From NCBI RefSeq assembly GCF_014297445.1, contig NZ_JACORU010000004.1, positions 248,001-312,000 of the forward strand: 64,000 bases of DNA. The letters are read 5' to 3'. Origin of the DNA: Ramlibacter albus. GTDB taxonomy: Bacteria; Pseudomonadota; Gammaproteobacteria; Burkholderiales; Burkholderiaceae_C. Shown here piece by piece: positions 51,194 to 60,865 of this stretch (position 1 is its first letter; each line of letters opens with the position of its first letter). The notes under the pieces are model-generated. The model saw only the letters and a list, made by a program, of their open reading frames with translations, did not search any database and was not told the DNA's origin. The position numbers were made by a program, and so were the translations under genes.

Positions 51194-51460
51194 ATGCAGT
51201 CCGTCAAGATGTACACCACAGCGGTTTGCCCCTACTGCATCCGCGCCAAGCAGATCCTCAAGGCCAAAGGCGTCGAAGCCATCGAGGAGATCCGCGTCGA
51301 CATGCACCCCGAGGAGCGCCTGAAGATGATGGAGATCACCCAGCGCCGTACGGTGCCGCAGATCTTCATCGGCGACACGCACGTGGGCGGCTGCGACGAC
51401 CTCATCGCGCTCGACAGCCGCGGCGGCCTGGTGCCGCTGCTCAAGGGGGAAGCCGCCTGA
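51194..51460 (+). CDS. grxC: glutaredoxin 3
   Basis: An 88-residue glutaredoxin with the dithiol active site CPYC (Cys12, Cys15), TVPQIFIGDTHVGGCDDL for glutathione binding, and normal family length. It reduces disulfides with glutathione. ATG 51194 follows the rhodanese stop by 13 nt. Confidence 0.95.
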   Translation: MQSVKMYTTAVCPYCIRAKQILKAKGVEAIEEIRVDMHPEERLKMMEITQRRTVPQIFIGDTHVGGCDDLIALDSRGGLVPLLKGEAA

Positions 51461-51490
51461 GATAATCGGCGGTTTCATCCCGAGGCACCC

Positions 51491-51964
51491 ATGGCCGAAG
51501 CCAACAACGACCCCGTTTTCCAGATCCAGCGCGTCTACCTGAAGGAAGCCTCGCTCGAGCAGCCTAACTCCCCGGCCATCCTGCTGGAGCAGGAGCAGCC
51601 CGCCGTCGACATCCAGCTGGGCGTGGAAGCGCAGCAGCCCGCCGACGGCATGTACGAGATCTGCGTGACGGCCACCGTCACCACGAAGATCAAGGACAAG
51701 ACCGTGTTCCTGGTGGAGGCCAAGCAGGCCGGCATTTTCGAGATCCGCAACATCCCGGGCGACCAGATGCAGCCCATCCTGGGCATCGCCTGCCCGCAGA
51801 TCGTGTACCCGTACCTGCGGGCCAACGTGTCCGACATCGTCACGCGCGCGGGCTTCCCGCCGGTGCACCTGGCCGAGATCAACTTCCAGGCGATGTACGA
51901 GCAGCAGCAGTCGGCGCTGGCGGCGGAGCAGGGCAGCCCCTCGCCGATCATCACGCAGGCATAA
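51491..51964 (+). CDS. secB: protein-export chaperone SecB
   Basis: A 157-residue Sec[35 protein letters not shown] and [32 protein letters not shown] are the family signature. It keeps preproteins unfolded and delivers them to SecA. A GATAAT at 51461-51466 just after grxC may be a local -10 box. It is followed 10 nt later by gpsA, the usual order. Confidence 0.97.
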   Translation: MAEANNDPVFQIQRVYLKEASLEQPNSPAILLEQEQPAVDIQLGVEAQQPADGMYEICVTATVTTKIKDKTVFLVEAKQAGIFEIRNIPGDQMQPILGIACPQIVYPYLRANVSDIVTRAGFPPVHLAEINFQAMYEQQQSALAAEQGSPSPIITQA

Positions 51965-51974
51965 ACGCGGTCTC

Positions 51975-52967
51975 ATGAAGATCGTCGTGTTCGGCGCCGG
52001 TGCCTGGGGCACGGCGCTGGCCGCGAACGCCGCGGCACGGCACGACGTGACCTTGTGGGCGCGCGACGCGGCGCAGGCCGCCGCCATCGCGCAGCAGCGC
52101 GAGAACACGCGCTACCTGCCGGGCCTGCCCGTTCCCGCATCGATCGACGTGCGCGCGGACGCGCAGGACGCGCTGTGCGCCCTCGCGCAGGCGCACGACA
52201 TCGCGATCGTCGCGACGCCGATGGCGGGGCTGCGCGGCATGCTGCAGGCACTCTCGGGCTGCGGCGTGCCGGTCGCCTGGCTGTGCAAGGGCTTCGAATC
52301 GGGCACGGGGCTGCTGGGGCACGAGATCCGCAACGAGGTGGCGCCCACGCTGGCCTCGGGCGCGCTCAGCGGCCCGAGCTTCGCGCAGGAGGTGGCGCAA
52401 GGCCGGCCCACCGCGCTCGTGGCGGCCAGCACCGACGCCGAAGTTCGCGATGCCCTCGTTGCCGCTTTCCACGGGCCGTCGATGCGCGTCTATGCCAACG
52501 ACGATCTCGCGGGCGTTGAAGTGGGCGGCGCGGTGAAGAACGTGCTCGCGATCGCCACGGGCCTGTGCGACGGCCTCTCGCTGGGCCTCAATGCGCGGGC
52601 GGCGCTCATCACCCGGGGTCTTGCGGAAATGACGCGCCTGGGCGTGGCGCTCGGTGCCCGCGCCGATACCTTCATGGGCCTCTCCGGTCTCGGCGACCTC
52701 GTGCTCACCGCCACCGGCGACCTGAGCCGCAACCGGCGCGTCGGCCTGCTCCTAGCCCAAGGGCTCAGCCTGCGGCAGGCGGTGGATTCGCTCGGCCACG
52801 TTGCCGAAGGCGTGTACACCGCGCGAACCGTGGTGGCGCGGGCGCAGCAACTGGGCGTCGACATGCCGATCTCCCGCGGCGTGGTGGCCCTGCTCGATGG
52901 GCGCCTGAAGCCCGCCGAGGCCGTGGCGCAGCTGATGGGCCGCGACCCCGCCGCCGAAGCCGGCTAG
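51975..52967 (+). CDS. gpsA: NAD(P)-dependent glycerol-3-phosphate dehydrogenase
   Basis: A 330-residue enzyme making sn-glycerol 3-phosphate for phospholipids. The N-terminal dinucleotide motif [17 protein letters not shown], the catalytic-Lys segment [21 protein letters not shown] and [23 protein letters not shown] are conserved. The [13 protein letters not shown] loop is typical of GpsA. Confidence 0.96.
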   Translation: MKIVVFGAGAWGTALAANAAARHDVTLWARDAAQAAAIAQQRENTRYLPGLPVPASIDVRADAQDALCALAQAHDIAIVATPMAGLRGMLQALSGCGVPVAWLCKGFESGTGLLGHEIRNEVAPTLASGALSGPSFAQEVAQGRPTALVAASTDAEVRDALVAAFHGPSMRVYANDDLAGVEVGGAVKNVLAIATGLCDGLSLGLNARAALITRGLAEMTRLGVALGARADTFMGLSGLGDLVLTATGDLSRNRRVGLLLAQGLSLRQAVDSLGHVAEGVYTARTVVARAQQLGVDMPISRGVVALLDGRLKPAEAVAQLMGRDPAAEAG

Positions 52968-53035
52968 ACGGGCGGCATTGAAGCGCCGCAGTGCGCTTCC
53001 TACCCTAGCGTTTCAACAACAACGAGGGGTTCGAC

Positions 53036-53680
53036 ATGGCCATCCCGGGTTCCGTGCGGGTGCTTGCGCTCGCCTGCTGCTGCCAGCTGGCCGCGGCCGC
53101 CGACATGACCTTCTTCATCACCAGCAGGGGCCCCGGCAACGGCGGCGACCTGGGCGGGCTGGCCGGTGCGGACGCCCACTGCCAGGCACTCGCCACGGCC
53201 GCGGGCGCGGGGCAGCGCCAGTGGCGCGCCTACCTGAGCACGCAGGCGACCGAGGGGCAGCCGGCGGTCAACGCGCGCGACCGCATCGGCAAGGGGCCCT
53301 GGGCCAATTACAAAGGGGTGGTGATCGCCGCCGACGTCGACGAACTGCACGGCACCAACAAGATCAGCGGCGAGACCGCCATGACGGAAAAGGGCGGCTG
53401 GGTGCCCGGCCGCGGCGACCGCGGGCAGAACAACCACGACATCATGACCGGCTCGAACGAGCAGGGGCGGGCGTATGGGGGCGAGCGCGACCGCACCTGC
53501 AAGAACTGGACGAGCAGCGGCGAGGGCTCCGCGCAGGTGGGCCACCATGACCGCCAGGGTACCGGCAGCGACCCGCGCTCGGCGTCGTGGAACTCGGCGC
53601 ACTCGTCGAGGAGCTGCAGCGCCGGCGGGCTGCGCGAAACCGGCGGCGCGGGCTTGTTCTACTGCTTCGCCGCCGATTGA
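53036..53680 (+). CDS. exported lectin-like protein of unknown function
   Basis: A 214-residue protein with a signal peptide (VLALACCCQLAAAADM). The mature part begins TFFITSRGPGNGGDLGGLAGADAHCQALA, a pattern I associate with bacterial C-type-lectin-like (DUF1554-type) domains. Several cysteines (CQALA, CKNW, CSAGG, CFAAD) could form disulfides. Similar proteins are found singly in Comamonadaceae; no partner gene is evident. Confidence 0.65.
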   Translation: MAIPGSVRVLALACCCQLAAAADMTFFITSRGPGNGGDLGGLAGADAHCQALATAAGAGQRQWRAYLSTQATEGQPAVNARDRIGKGPWANYKGVVIAADVDELHGTNKISGETAMTEKGGWVPGRGDRGQNNHDIMTGSNEQGRAYGGERDRTCKNWTSSGEGSAQVGHHDRQGTGSDPRSASWNSAHSSRSCSAGGLRETGGAGLFYCFAAD

Positions 53681-53696
53681 CGTTCGCGGTGCGCGA

Positions 53697-54017
53697 TCAG
53701 GCCTCGAGCTTGTCGAGCGCCTCGCGCACCTCGTCCATCGACCGGGGCCGCACCACGCGCGCGACCTCCTGCCCGTCCTTCAGGAAGACGAGCGTGGGCC
53801 ACAGCTTCACGCGGAACGAGCGGCCGAGCGGGCGGCCGGGGCCGTCCTCCACCTTCACGTGCCGCACTTCGGCGTGGTTGGTCATGGCACCCGCGATCAG
53901 CGGCTGCGCGGCGCGGCAGAACCCGCACCAGGGCGTGCCGAATTCGAGCACGCTGGCGCCGGCCCAGGCGTCCACCTCGGAACGCGGGGGCTCGACCGTG
54001 GCATAGCTGGTGTTCAT
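53697..54017 (-). CDS. thioredoxin-like protein (CGFC active site)
   Basis: A 106-residue thioredoxin-fold protein without signal peptide. [17 protein letters not shown] has Cys31 and Cys34 in CGFC rather than the canonical CGPC, and the cis-Pro segment [16 protein letters not shown] is conserved. It is probably cytoplasmic and distinct from the housekeeping TrxA, because of the active-site change. Confidence 0.88.
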   Translation of the reverse strand: MNTSYATVEPPRSEVDAWAGASVLEFGTPWCGFCRAAQPLIAGAMTNHAEVRHVKVEDGPGRPLGRSFRVKLWPTLVFLKDGQEVARVVRPRSMDEVREALDKLEA

Positions 54018-54075
54018 GCAGCCATTGTCCCGTGGGCGCGGAAAACCCGTCGTAGGCCCGGGGCAAGCACGCCGG

Positions 54076-54483
54076 TCAGTCCAGCACCAATTGGGTCTGC
54101 GTCACCACCGCGCAGAGCTTGCCCTCGGCCGAGCGGATGCTCGTCTGCCAGACCTGGGTGGTGCGGCCGCGGTGCAGTGCGACGCTTTCGCCGGTGACGA
54201 TGCTGCCCACCTTGGCGCCACCGATGAACTTGGTGCTGGAGTCGGTGGTGGTGGTGCGCTTGCCCGGCTCGAGATTCATGATCGTGCCGAGGGCGCCCAG
54301 CGTGTCGGCGAAGGCCATGTAGGCGCCGCCGTGCATGATGCCGCCGGCCGTGCACAGGTCCGGCCGCACCTCGAGCGTGGCCGTCACCTTTTCGGGCGTG
54401 GCGTCGCGCACGCGCACCCCCATCAGGCCGGGAAACAGCGGGTTGACCATCTTCTGCAGGGTTGCGACGTCGTAAACGGGCAT
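54076..54483 (-). CDS. PaaI-family hot-dog thioesterase
   Basis: A 135-residue protein. [26 protein letters not shown] (GG-x-HGG region, with the conserved His and Asp) and the [20 protein letters not shown] strand match PaaI/YdiI-type acyl-CoA thioesterases. Substrate unknown. Divergent from nadC. Confidence 0.88.
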   Translation of the reverse strand: MPVYDVATLQKMVNPLFPGLMGVRVRDATPEKVTATLEVRPDLCTAGGIMHGGAYMAFADTLGALGTIMNLEPGKRTTTTDSSTKFIGGAKVGSIVTGESVALHRGRTTQVWQTSIRSAEGKLCAVVTQTQLVLD

Positions 54484-54531
54484 TGCGGCTCCTCAGGGCA
54501 GGGGCTGGATGTTGCCGCTATGCTAAGCCTC

Positions 54532-55395
54532 ATGACAAGAGCTTTCGACTTCTCGCCCCAGGCGGTGGGCGAGCTCGCCACGCGCGACGTGGCGCGGGCG
54601 CTCGCCGAGGACGTGGGTGACGGCGACCTCACCGCGGCCCTCGTGCCCGCGCAGCGCCGCGCGCGCGCGCGGGTGCTGGCGCGCGAGAGCGCGGTGATCT
54701 GCGGCGCCCCCTGGGTGGAAGAGGCGTTCCGCCAGGTGGACGCGAGCGTGCAGGTGCGCTGGCAAGTGGCCGAGGGCGCCCGCTGCGCGAAAGACCAGGT
54801 CGTGCTGGAAGCCGAAGGCCCCGCGCGCAGCCTGCTCACCGCGGAGCGCACGGCGCTCAACTTCCTGCAACTGCTCAGCGCCGTCGCCACGAAGACCGCG
54901 ACGTACGTCGACGCCGTGAAGGGCACGCGGGCCCACATCGTCGACACGCGCAAGACCATCCCCGGCCTGCGCCTCGCACAGAAATACGCGGTGCGCACCG
55001 GCGGCGGCACCAACCACCGCATCGGCCTGTACGACGCCGTGCTGGTGAAGGAGAACCACATCGCGGCGGCCGGCGGCGTGACGGCGGTGCTGCAAGCGGC
55101 GCAACAGGTTGCGGCGCAGGCGGATTTCATCGAGATCGAGGTCGAGCGGCTGGACCAGCTCGAAGAGGCCCTGTCGGCCGGCGCGAAGATGGTCCTGCTG
55201 GACAACATGGACCTGCCGACGCTGCGCGAGGCGGTGCGCATCAACGCGGGCCGCGCCATCCTCGAGATCTCCGGCGGCGTGACCATGGACACGTTGCGCG
55301 CCCTTGCGGAGACGGGCGTGGACCGCATCTCCATCGGCACCCTCACCAAGGACGTGAAAGCCGTCGATTTCTCGATGCGGCTGCAAGAGCTATGA
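54532..55395 (+). CDS. nadC: nicotinate-nucleotide pyrophosphorylase (quinolinate phosphoribosyltransferase)
   Basis: A 287-residue enzyme converting quinolinate and PRPP to nicotinate mononucleotide. [57 protein letters not shown] and [28 protein letters not shown] (cited by pattern) are conserved. ATG 54532 gives the usual N-terminus; ATG 54520 would add four residues. It overlaps nadA as ATGA. Confidence 0.95.
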   Translation: MTRAFDFSPQAVGELATRDVARALAEDVGDGDLTAALVPAQRRARARVLARESAVICGAPWVEEAFRQVDASVQVRWQVAEGARCAKDQVVLEAEGPARSLLTAERTALNFLQLLSAVATKTATYVDAVKGTRAHIVDTRKTIPGLRLAQKYAVRTGGGTNHRIGLYDAVLVKENHIAAAGGVTAVLQAAQQVAAQADFIEIEVERLDQLEEALSAGAKMVLLDNMDLPTLREAVRINAGRAILEISGGVTMDTLRALAETGVDRISIGTLTKDVKAVDFSMRLQEL

Positions 55396-56507
55396 GCGCA
55401 GTGATCCCCATCGTCAACGTCGAATACGAGCAGCCGCACGGCGCCACCTGCGACACGAAGTTCGCGTGGGCTCGCGTACCCGTGGAGCCGTCGCCCGCCG
55501 AACGCGCGGCGCTCAAGGACAGGATCAAGCGCCTGCTGAAGGAGCGCAACGCGGTGATGGTGTCGCACTACTACGTGCACCCCGACCTGCAGGACCTGGC
55601 CGAGGAAACCGGCGGCATCGTGAGCGACTCGCTGGAGATGGCGCGCTTCGGCCGCGACCACCCTGCGCAGACGCTCGTCGTCTCCGGCGTGCGCTTCATG
55701 GGCGAGACGGCCAAGATCCTCTCCCCCGAAAAGCGCGTGCTGATGCCCGACCTGGACGCGACCTGCTCGCTCGACCTCGGCTGCCCGATCGAGGAGTTCA
55801 GCGCCTTCTGCGACGCGCACCCGGACCGCACCGTGGTGGTCTACGCCAACACGAGCGCCGCGGTGAAGGCGCGCTCCGACTGGCTCGTCACCTCCAGCTG
55901 CGCGCTGGACATCGTGCGGGCGCTGAAGGACAAGGGCCACAAGATCCTCTGGGCACCGGACCGTCACCTGGGCGGCTACATCCAGCGCGAGACCGGTGCC
56001 GACATGGTCTTCTGGAACGGCTCGTGCATCGTGCACGACGAGTTCAAGGCCTTCGAGCTCGCGGACCTGAAGAAGCAGTACCCCAACGCGAAGGTGCTGG
56101 TGCACCCCGAGTCGCCGGCCGACGTGGTGGCGCTGGCCGATGCCGTCGGCTCGACGTCGGCCATCCTGAACGCCGCGCGCAACATGAAGGCGAAGGAGTT
56201 CATCGTCGCCACCGACAACGGCATGATGCACAAGCTGCGCACGCTCAACCCCGGCAAGGTGTTCATCGAGGCACCGACGGCCGGCAACAGCGCCACCTGC
56301 AAGAGCTGCGCGCATTGCCCGTGGATGGCCATGAACGGGCTGGCAGGCCTCGCGAACGTGCTGGAGAACGGCGCCAACGAGATCTTCGTGGACCCGAAGG
56401 TCGGCGAGCGCGCGCGGCTGCCGATCGACCGCATGCTCGCGTTCACCGCCGCGCTCAAGAGCGGCCAGCCCGCCGGCGCGCTGGTGCCGAACATCGGCGC
56501 CGCATGA
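55392..56507 (+). CDS. nadA: quinolinate synthase A
   Basis: A 371-residue [4Fe-4S] enzyme condensing iminoaspartate with dihydroxyacetone phosphate. [47 protein letters not shown] and [16 protein letters not shown] are landmarks; Cys residues in [16 protein letters not shown] and CKSCAHC are the cluster candidates. Translationally coupled to nadC upstream and to a thioesterase gene downstream. Confidence 0.95.
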   Translation: MSAVIPIVNVEYEQPHGATCDTKFAWARVPVEPSPAERAALKDRIKRLLKERNAVMVSHYYVHPDLQDLAEETGGIVSDSLEMARFGRDHPAQTLVVSGVRFMGETAKILSPEKRVLMPDLDATCSLDLGCPIEEFSAFCDAHPDRTVVVYANTSAAVKARSDWLVTSSCALDIVRALKDKGHKILWAPDRHLGGYIQRETGADMVFWNGSCIVHDEFKAFELADLKKQYPNAKVLVHPESPADVVALADAVGSTSAILNAARNMKAKEFIVATDNGMMHKLRTLNPGKVFIEAPTAGNSATCKSCAHCPWMAMNGLAGLANVLENGANEIFVDPKVGERARLPIDRMLAFTAALKSGQPAGALVPNIGAA

Positions 56508-56953
56508 ACGAGCGCGCCGCGCCGGCCGTGCCCTTCCGGCTGCAGGCGGAGGCGCTCGAACGCGCGCAGCGCCTGTTCAATGAACGCGGGGAGGTGCGCT
56601 GGTTCGGCTTCGAGGGCCGCTTCGAGGAAGGTGCCATCGTTGCCATCCGTTTCGGCGAGTTGCACGAAGGGCTGCAGGGCGGCGGCGGGACGCAGGCCAT
56701 CAACGGCGGCGTGATCGCGGCCGGCTTCGATGCGGCCGTCGTGATGACGGGCCTCGGCCACTACGAGACCGACACGATCGTGACGGTGGATCTCTCGGTG
56801 CAGTTCCTTGCGCTGGCGAAGCCCGGGCCCGAGCTGGCTTGGCGTGCATGGGCCACGCGCACGACGCGCGGGCTTTGCTTCGTGCAGGCCGTCCTTGGCG
56901 ATGCAACGGCGGCGTACGCATCCGCCACGGGTGTCGTGAAGCCCCTCGGCTAG
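56504..56953 (+). CDS. hot-dog fold protein (PaaI-like)
   Basis: A 149-residue protein. The segment [52 protein letters not shown] (by position, residues about 57-108) has a hot-dog thioesterase layout, but HGG is replaced by NGG. It overlaps nadA as ATGA, so it is co-translated with the NAD genes. Function unknown. Confidence 0.72.
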   Translation: MNERAAPAVPFRLQAEALERAQRLFNERGEVRWFGFEGRFEEGAIVAIRFGELHEGLQGGGGTQAINGGVIAAGFDAAVVMTGLGHYETDTIVTVDLSVQFLALAKPGPELAWRAWATRTTRGLCFVQAVLGDATAAYASATGVVKPLG

Positions 56954-57003
56954 CCCTTCACTTCGTGGTAAACAGCGGTCTGCCGCTACGCCAAGGAGTT
57001 GTC

Positions 57004-58182
57004 ATGACCGTGCGCGCCGGCCGGGAGTTCCTGGCCCTTCCCGGCCCCACCACCATCCCCGACGAGGTGCTCGGCGCCATGCACCGGGCGCCGCTGGACA
57101 TCTATTCCGAGGAGATGGTCGAATTGACGGCGGGCCTGCTGCGCGACCTGTCGACGCTGTTCGCGACACAGGGCCGCACGTACATGTACATCGCCAACGG
57201 CCACGGCACGTGGGAGGCGGTGCTGTCGAACCTGCTGTCGCGCGGCGACAAGGTGCTGGTGCTGGAAAGCGGCGTCTTCGCGATGGCGTGGGGGCAAGCC
57301 GCACGCGCGATGGGCGCCGAAGTCGAGGTACTGCCCGGCGACTGGTCGCGTGCCGTGCGCGCCGAGGAGGTCGAGGCGCGGTTGCGTGCGGACCGCGGCC
57401 ACACGATCAAGGCGGTGCTGCTCGCGCATGTGGACACCGCATCGGGCGCCATGAACGACGTGCCCGCCATCGGCAAGGCGATACGCGCGTCAGGGCACCC
57501 TGCGTTGTACGTCGTCGATGCCGTTGCATCGCTCGCATGCATGCCCTTCGAGATGGACAAGTGGGGCATCGACGTTGCGATGTCGGCGTCGCAAAAGGGC
57601 CTGATGACGCCGCCGGGACTCGGTTTCGTCGCCGTCAACGAGCGTGCGCGCGAGGTCCATCGCACCGCCGGCATGCGCACACCGTACTGGGACTGGACGG
57701 ATCGCGAGGGCGCCGAGCACTACCGCAAGCACGCCGGCACGGCACCCGTGCACCTGATGTTCGGGCTGCGGCGCGCGGTGGACATGCTGTTCGAGGAGGG
57801 GCTGGAGAACATCTTCCTGCGCCACAGGCTGCTGGCCGAGGCGGTGCGCCGTGCGGCCGCGCAGTGGTGCGAGGGCGGTGCGCTGAAGTTCAACATCCGC
57901 GAGCCGTCGCAGCGTTCCGACACGGTCACAACCTTGCTGATGGATGATCCCGTCCCGCTGCGCCAGTACTGCAAGGAGAAATGCGGCGTGGTGCTCGGCA
58001 ACGGCATCGGCGCGTTGCAGGGCAAGGCTTTCCGCATTGCCCACATGGGGCATGTGAACGCGCCGATGATCCTGGGCACCCTCGGCGTCGTCGAGATGGG
58101 CCTGAAGGCCCTGCGCATTCCGCACGGCACCGGCGGCGTCGAAGCCGCGATCGGGTTCCTGGGCGACTCGGTCGCGCCTTGA
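57004..58182 (+). CDS. PLP-dependent aminotransferase (alanine/serine-glyoxylate type)
   Basis: A 392-residue class V aminotransferase. GREFLALPGPTTIPDEVLGAM, YIANGHGTWEAVLSNLL, VDAVASLACMPFEMDKWGIDVAMSASQKGLMTPPGLGFVAVN (with the PLP-binding Lys in SQKG) are landmarks. The family includes serine-glyoxylate and alanine-glyoxylate enzymes and related aminotransferases; the exact substrate cannot be told. It sits between nadA and nadB without a known NAD role. Confidence 0.88.
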   Translation: MTVRAGREFLALPGPTTIPDEVLGAMHRAPLDIYSEEMVELTAGLLRDLSTLFATQGRTYMYIANGHGTWEAVLSNLLSRGDKVLVLESGVFAMAWGQAARAMGAEVEVLPGDWSRAVRAEEVEARLRADRGHTIKAVLLAHVDTASGAMNDVPAIGKAIRASGHPALYVVDAVASLACMPFEMDKWGIDVAMSASQKGLMTPPGLGFVAVNERAREVHRTAGMRTPYWDWTDREGAEHYRKHAGTAPVHLMFGLRRAVDMLFEEGLENIFLRHRLLAEAVRRAAAQWCEGGALKFNIREPSQRSDTVTTLLMDDPVPLRQYCKEKCGVVLGNGIGALQGKAFRIAHMGHVNAPMILGTLGVVEMGLKALRIPHGTGGVEAAIGFLGDSVAP

Positions 58183-59769
58183 TCAGCGCGCTGGCACCAG
58201 CGTGGTCGGCCGCGTGTGGGGCACCGACTGCGGATAGTCCCGGCTGAAATGCAGCCCGCGGCTTTCATGCCGCGCCTGCGCGCTCCTGACGATCAGCTCG
58301 GCGACCGTCACCAGGTTGCGCAGCTCCAGCAGGTCGCGGCTCACGTGGAACGCGCTGTAGAACTCCTGGATCTCCTGCTGCAGCAGCTTGATGCGGTGCG
58401 AGGCGCGCTCCAGGCGCTTGTTGGTGCGCACGATGCCCACGTAGTCCCACATGAAGCGGCGCAGCTCGTCCCAGTTGTGCGAGATGACGACGGATTCGTC
58501 GGCGTCGGTCACGCGGCTGTCGTCCCATGCGGGCACGGCAGGCGGCGGCGGCAGCGGTGTCGCGCGAACGTCGGAGGACGCGGAGTTCGCGAACACCATG
58601 CACTCCACGAGCGAGTTGCTCGCCAGCCGGTTCGCGCCGTGCAGCCCCGTGTACGCTGTCTCGCCGATGGCGTGCAGGCCCTGCAGGTCGGTTGCGCCGT
58701 TCAGGTCCGTGTGCACACCACCGCACGTGTAGTGCGCCGCGGGCACCACCGGAATCGGCTGCTTGGTGATGTCGATCCCGAGGTCCAGGCAGCGTGCGTA
58801 GATGTTCGGGAAGTGCTCCCGGACGAATTCGGGCGGCTGGTGCGAGATGTCGAGGTACACGCAGTCGAGGCCGTGCTTCTTCATCTCGAAGTCGATCGCG
58901 CGCGCCACCACGTCGCGCGGCGCGAGCTCGGCGCGCTTGTCGTGGCTGGGCATGAAGCGCGTACCGTCGGGCAGCAGCAAGCGGCCGCCCTCGCCACGAA
59001 CGGCTTCGGTGATCAGGAAGTTCTTGACGTTCGGGTGGTACAGGCACGTCGGGTGGAACTGGATGAACTCCATGTTCGTCACCCGGCAGCCCGCGCGCCA
59101 CGCGGCGGCGATGCCGTCGCCGGTGGCCGTGTCCGGGTTCGTCGTGTACAGGTAGACCTTGCCCGCGCCGCCGGTGGCCAGCAGCGTGTGCGGCGCGCGG
59201 TAGGTGACGACCTCGTCCTGCTTCTCGTCGAGCGCGTAGAGGCCCAGGCACCGGTTCGGGCCGTCGATGCCGAGCTTGTGCGAGGTGATCAGGTCCACCA
59301 GCATGTGGTGCTCGAACACCGTGATGTTCGGCGTGCGGCGCACGTGCTCGATCAGCGTCTGCTGCACGGCGGCGCCGGTGGCGTCGGTCACGTGCACGAT
59401 GCGGCGCGCGCTGTGGCCGCCTTCGCGGGTGAGGTGCAGCTCGCCGTTCTCCAGCGAGAAGGGCACGCCCAGCTTGCGCAGCCATTCCACGCTCTCGGGC
59501 GCGTGCTCCACGACGAAGCGCGTGGCCTCGGGGTCCGACAGGCCCGCGCCCGCGACGAGCGTGTCGTCCACGTGGCTGTCGAAAGTGTCGCCCTCGGCCA
59601 TCACGGCGGCGATGCCGCCCTGCGCCCAGCCGCTGGAGCCGTCGCTCATGGCGCGCTTGGTGAGCACGGCCACGCGGTGCGTCGGGGCGAGGTGCATCGC
59701 GGCGGAGAGGCCGGCGAGGCCGCTGCCGACGATCAGCACATCGAAATCGCGGGGGACCGGGTTGCTCAT
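58183..59769 (-). CDS. nadB: L-aspartate oxidase
   Basis: A 528-residue flavoenzyme oxidising L-aspartate to iminoaspartate, the first step of bacterial NAD synthesis. [19 protein letters not shown] binds [77 protein letters not shown] (by pattern) and a C-terminal helical region follow. It faces nadC/nadA on the other strand. Its start overlaps the scpA stop (ATGA). Confidence 0.95.
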   Translation of the reverse strand: MSNPVPRDFDVLIVGSGLAGLSAAMHLAPTHRVAVLTKRAMSDGSSGWAQGGIAAVMAEGDTFDSHVDDTLVAGAGLSDPEATRFVVEHAPESVEWLRKLGVPFSLENGELHLTREGGHSARRIVHVTDATGAAVQQTLIEHVRRTPNITVFEHHMLVDLITSHKLGIDGPNRCLGLYALDEKQDEVVTYRAPHTLLATGGAGKVYLYTTNPDTATGDGIAAAWRAGCRVTNMEFIQFHPTCLYHPNVKNFLITEAVRGEGGRLLLPDGTRFMPSHDKRAELAPRDVVARAIDFEMKKHGLDCVYLDISHQPPEFVREHFPNIYARCLDLGIDITKQPIPVVPAAHYTCGGVHTDLNGATDLQGLHAIGETAYTGLHGANRLASNSLVECMVFANSASSDVRATPLPPPPAVPAWDDSRVTDADESVVISHNWDELRRFMWDYVGIVRTNKRLERASHRIKLLQQEIQEFYSAFHVSRDLLELRNLVTVAELIVRSAQARHESRGLHFSRDYPQSVPHTRPTTLVPAR

Positions 59770-60623
59770 GCGGGTTGGTACGCCAGGCGCACGTAAATCG
59801 GTGCGTAGGCTTCAGCCTGCGTCACTTCGATCAAGGTCTCCTTCGCCAGCTCCAGCATCGCGATGAAGGTGACGATGAGCACGGGCACGCCCTTGGTGAG
59901 CTCGAAAAGTTGCTCGAACTCCACGAACTTGCGGCCCTGCAGCTTCTTCAACACCATGCTCATGTGCTCGCGCACCGACAGCTCCTCGCGCGTGATCTTG
60001 TGGTGCTGCACGAGCCTGGCACGGCGCACGATGTCGCGCCACGCCTCCTGCAGGTCGACCACGTTGACGTCGGGGAAACGCGGCTGCAGCGACTGCTCGA
60101 TGTACACCTGCGCGCGCAGCACGTCGCGGCCGATTTGCGGCACCTCGTTCAGGCGCGCGGCGGCCAGCTTCATCTGCTCGTATTCGAGCAGGCGGCGCAC
60201 CAGCTCGGCGCGCGGGTCCTCGGCCTCCTCGCCCTCCGCCGTCTTTTTCGGCGGCAGCAGCATGCGGCTCTTGATCTCGATCAACATCGCCGCCATCAGC
60301 AGGTACTCGGCGGCGAGCTCGAGGTTGCGTGTGCGGATCTCGTCGACGTACACGAGGTACTGGCGGGTGACCGCCGCCATCGGGATGTCGAGGATGTTGA
60401 AGTTCTGCTTGCGGATCAGGTACAGCAGCAGGTCCAGCGGGCCTTCGAAGGCCTCGAGGAACACCTCCAGCGCGTCGGGCGGGATGTACAGGTCCTGCGG
60501 CATGGCGAACAGCGGTTCGCCGTACAGGCGCGCGAGCGCCACCTGGTCGACCACCTCGGGGATGCCGGGGATCTCGGGCTGCGGCGGCTGGGGCAGCTCG
60601 GTGTCGACCGTGGAGTCGCTCAC
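59766..60623 (-). CDS. scpA: segregation and condensation protein A
   Basis: A 285-residue ScpA kleisin linking SMC heads in chromosome condensation. [45 protein letters not shown] is the N-terminal kleisin signature (by position about 52-96). ScpB is not in the window. GTG 60623 gives [15 protein letters not shown]; no better ATG is nearby. Confidence 0.92.
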   Translation of the reverse strand: MSDSTVDTELPQPPQPEIPGIPEVVDQVALARLYGEPLFAMPQDLYIPPDALEVFLEAFEGPLDLLLYLIRKQNFNILDIPMAAVTRQYLVYVDEIRTRNLELAAEYLLMAAMLIEIKSRMLLPPKKTAEGEEAEDPRAELVRRLLEYEQMKLAAARLNEVPQIGRDVLRAQVYIEQSLQPRFPDVNVVDLQEAWRDIVRRARLVQHHKITREELSVREHMSMVLKKLQGRKFVEFEQLFELTKGVPVLIVTFIAMLELAKETLIEVTQAEAYAPIYVRLAYQPA

Positions 60624-60631
60624 GTCTCGAC

Positions 60632-60853
60632 TCAGTCTTGCGACGGGTCGGTGCCGTACACGTACGGCTTCTGCGGGACCTTGGCTTCCTGCCACTCGCG
60701 GATCGCTTCGCGGTCGAGGTTCTTGTCCCACCAGATGGCGCGGCCGGCGCGCTGGCGCGATTCGAGGCTGGGGTCCTGCGACTTCAGCTCGGAGATGAAC
60801 TGGGTGACGTCGGACTCGTAGTCCTCGCGGCGGAAAATTCGGAGCAACGACAT
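60632..60853 (-). CDS. DUF3460 family protein
   Basis: A 73-residue protein. RIFRREDYESDVTQFISEL, GRAIWWDKNLDREAIREWQEAKVPQKPYVYG are the DUF3460 pattern, a short betaproteobacterial family of unknown function commonly placed before scpA. It lies 8 nt upstream of scpA. Confidence 0.85.
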   Translation of the reverse strand: MSLLRIFRREDYESDVTQFISELKSQDPSLESRQRAGRAIWWDKNLDREAIREWQEAKVPQKPYVYGTDPSQD

Positions 60854-60865
60854 GATTCCCGGATT

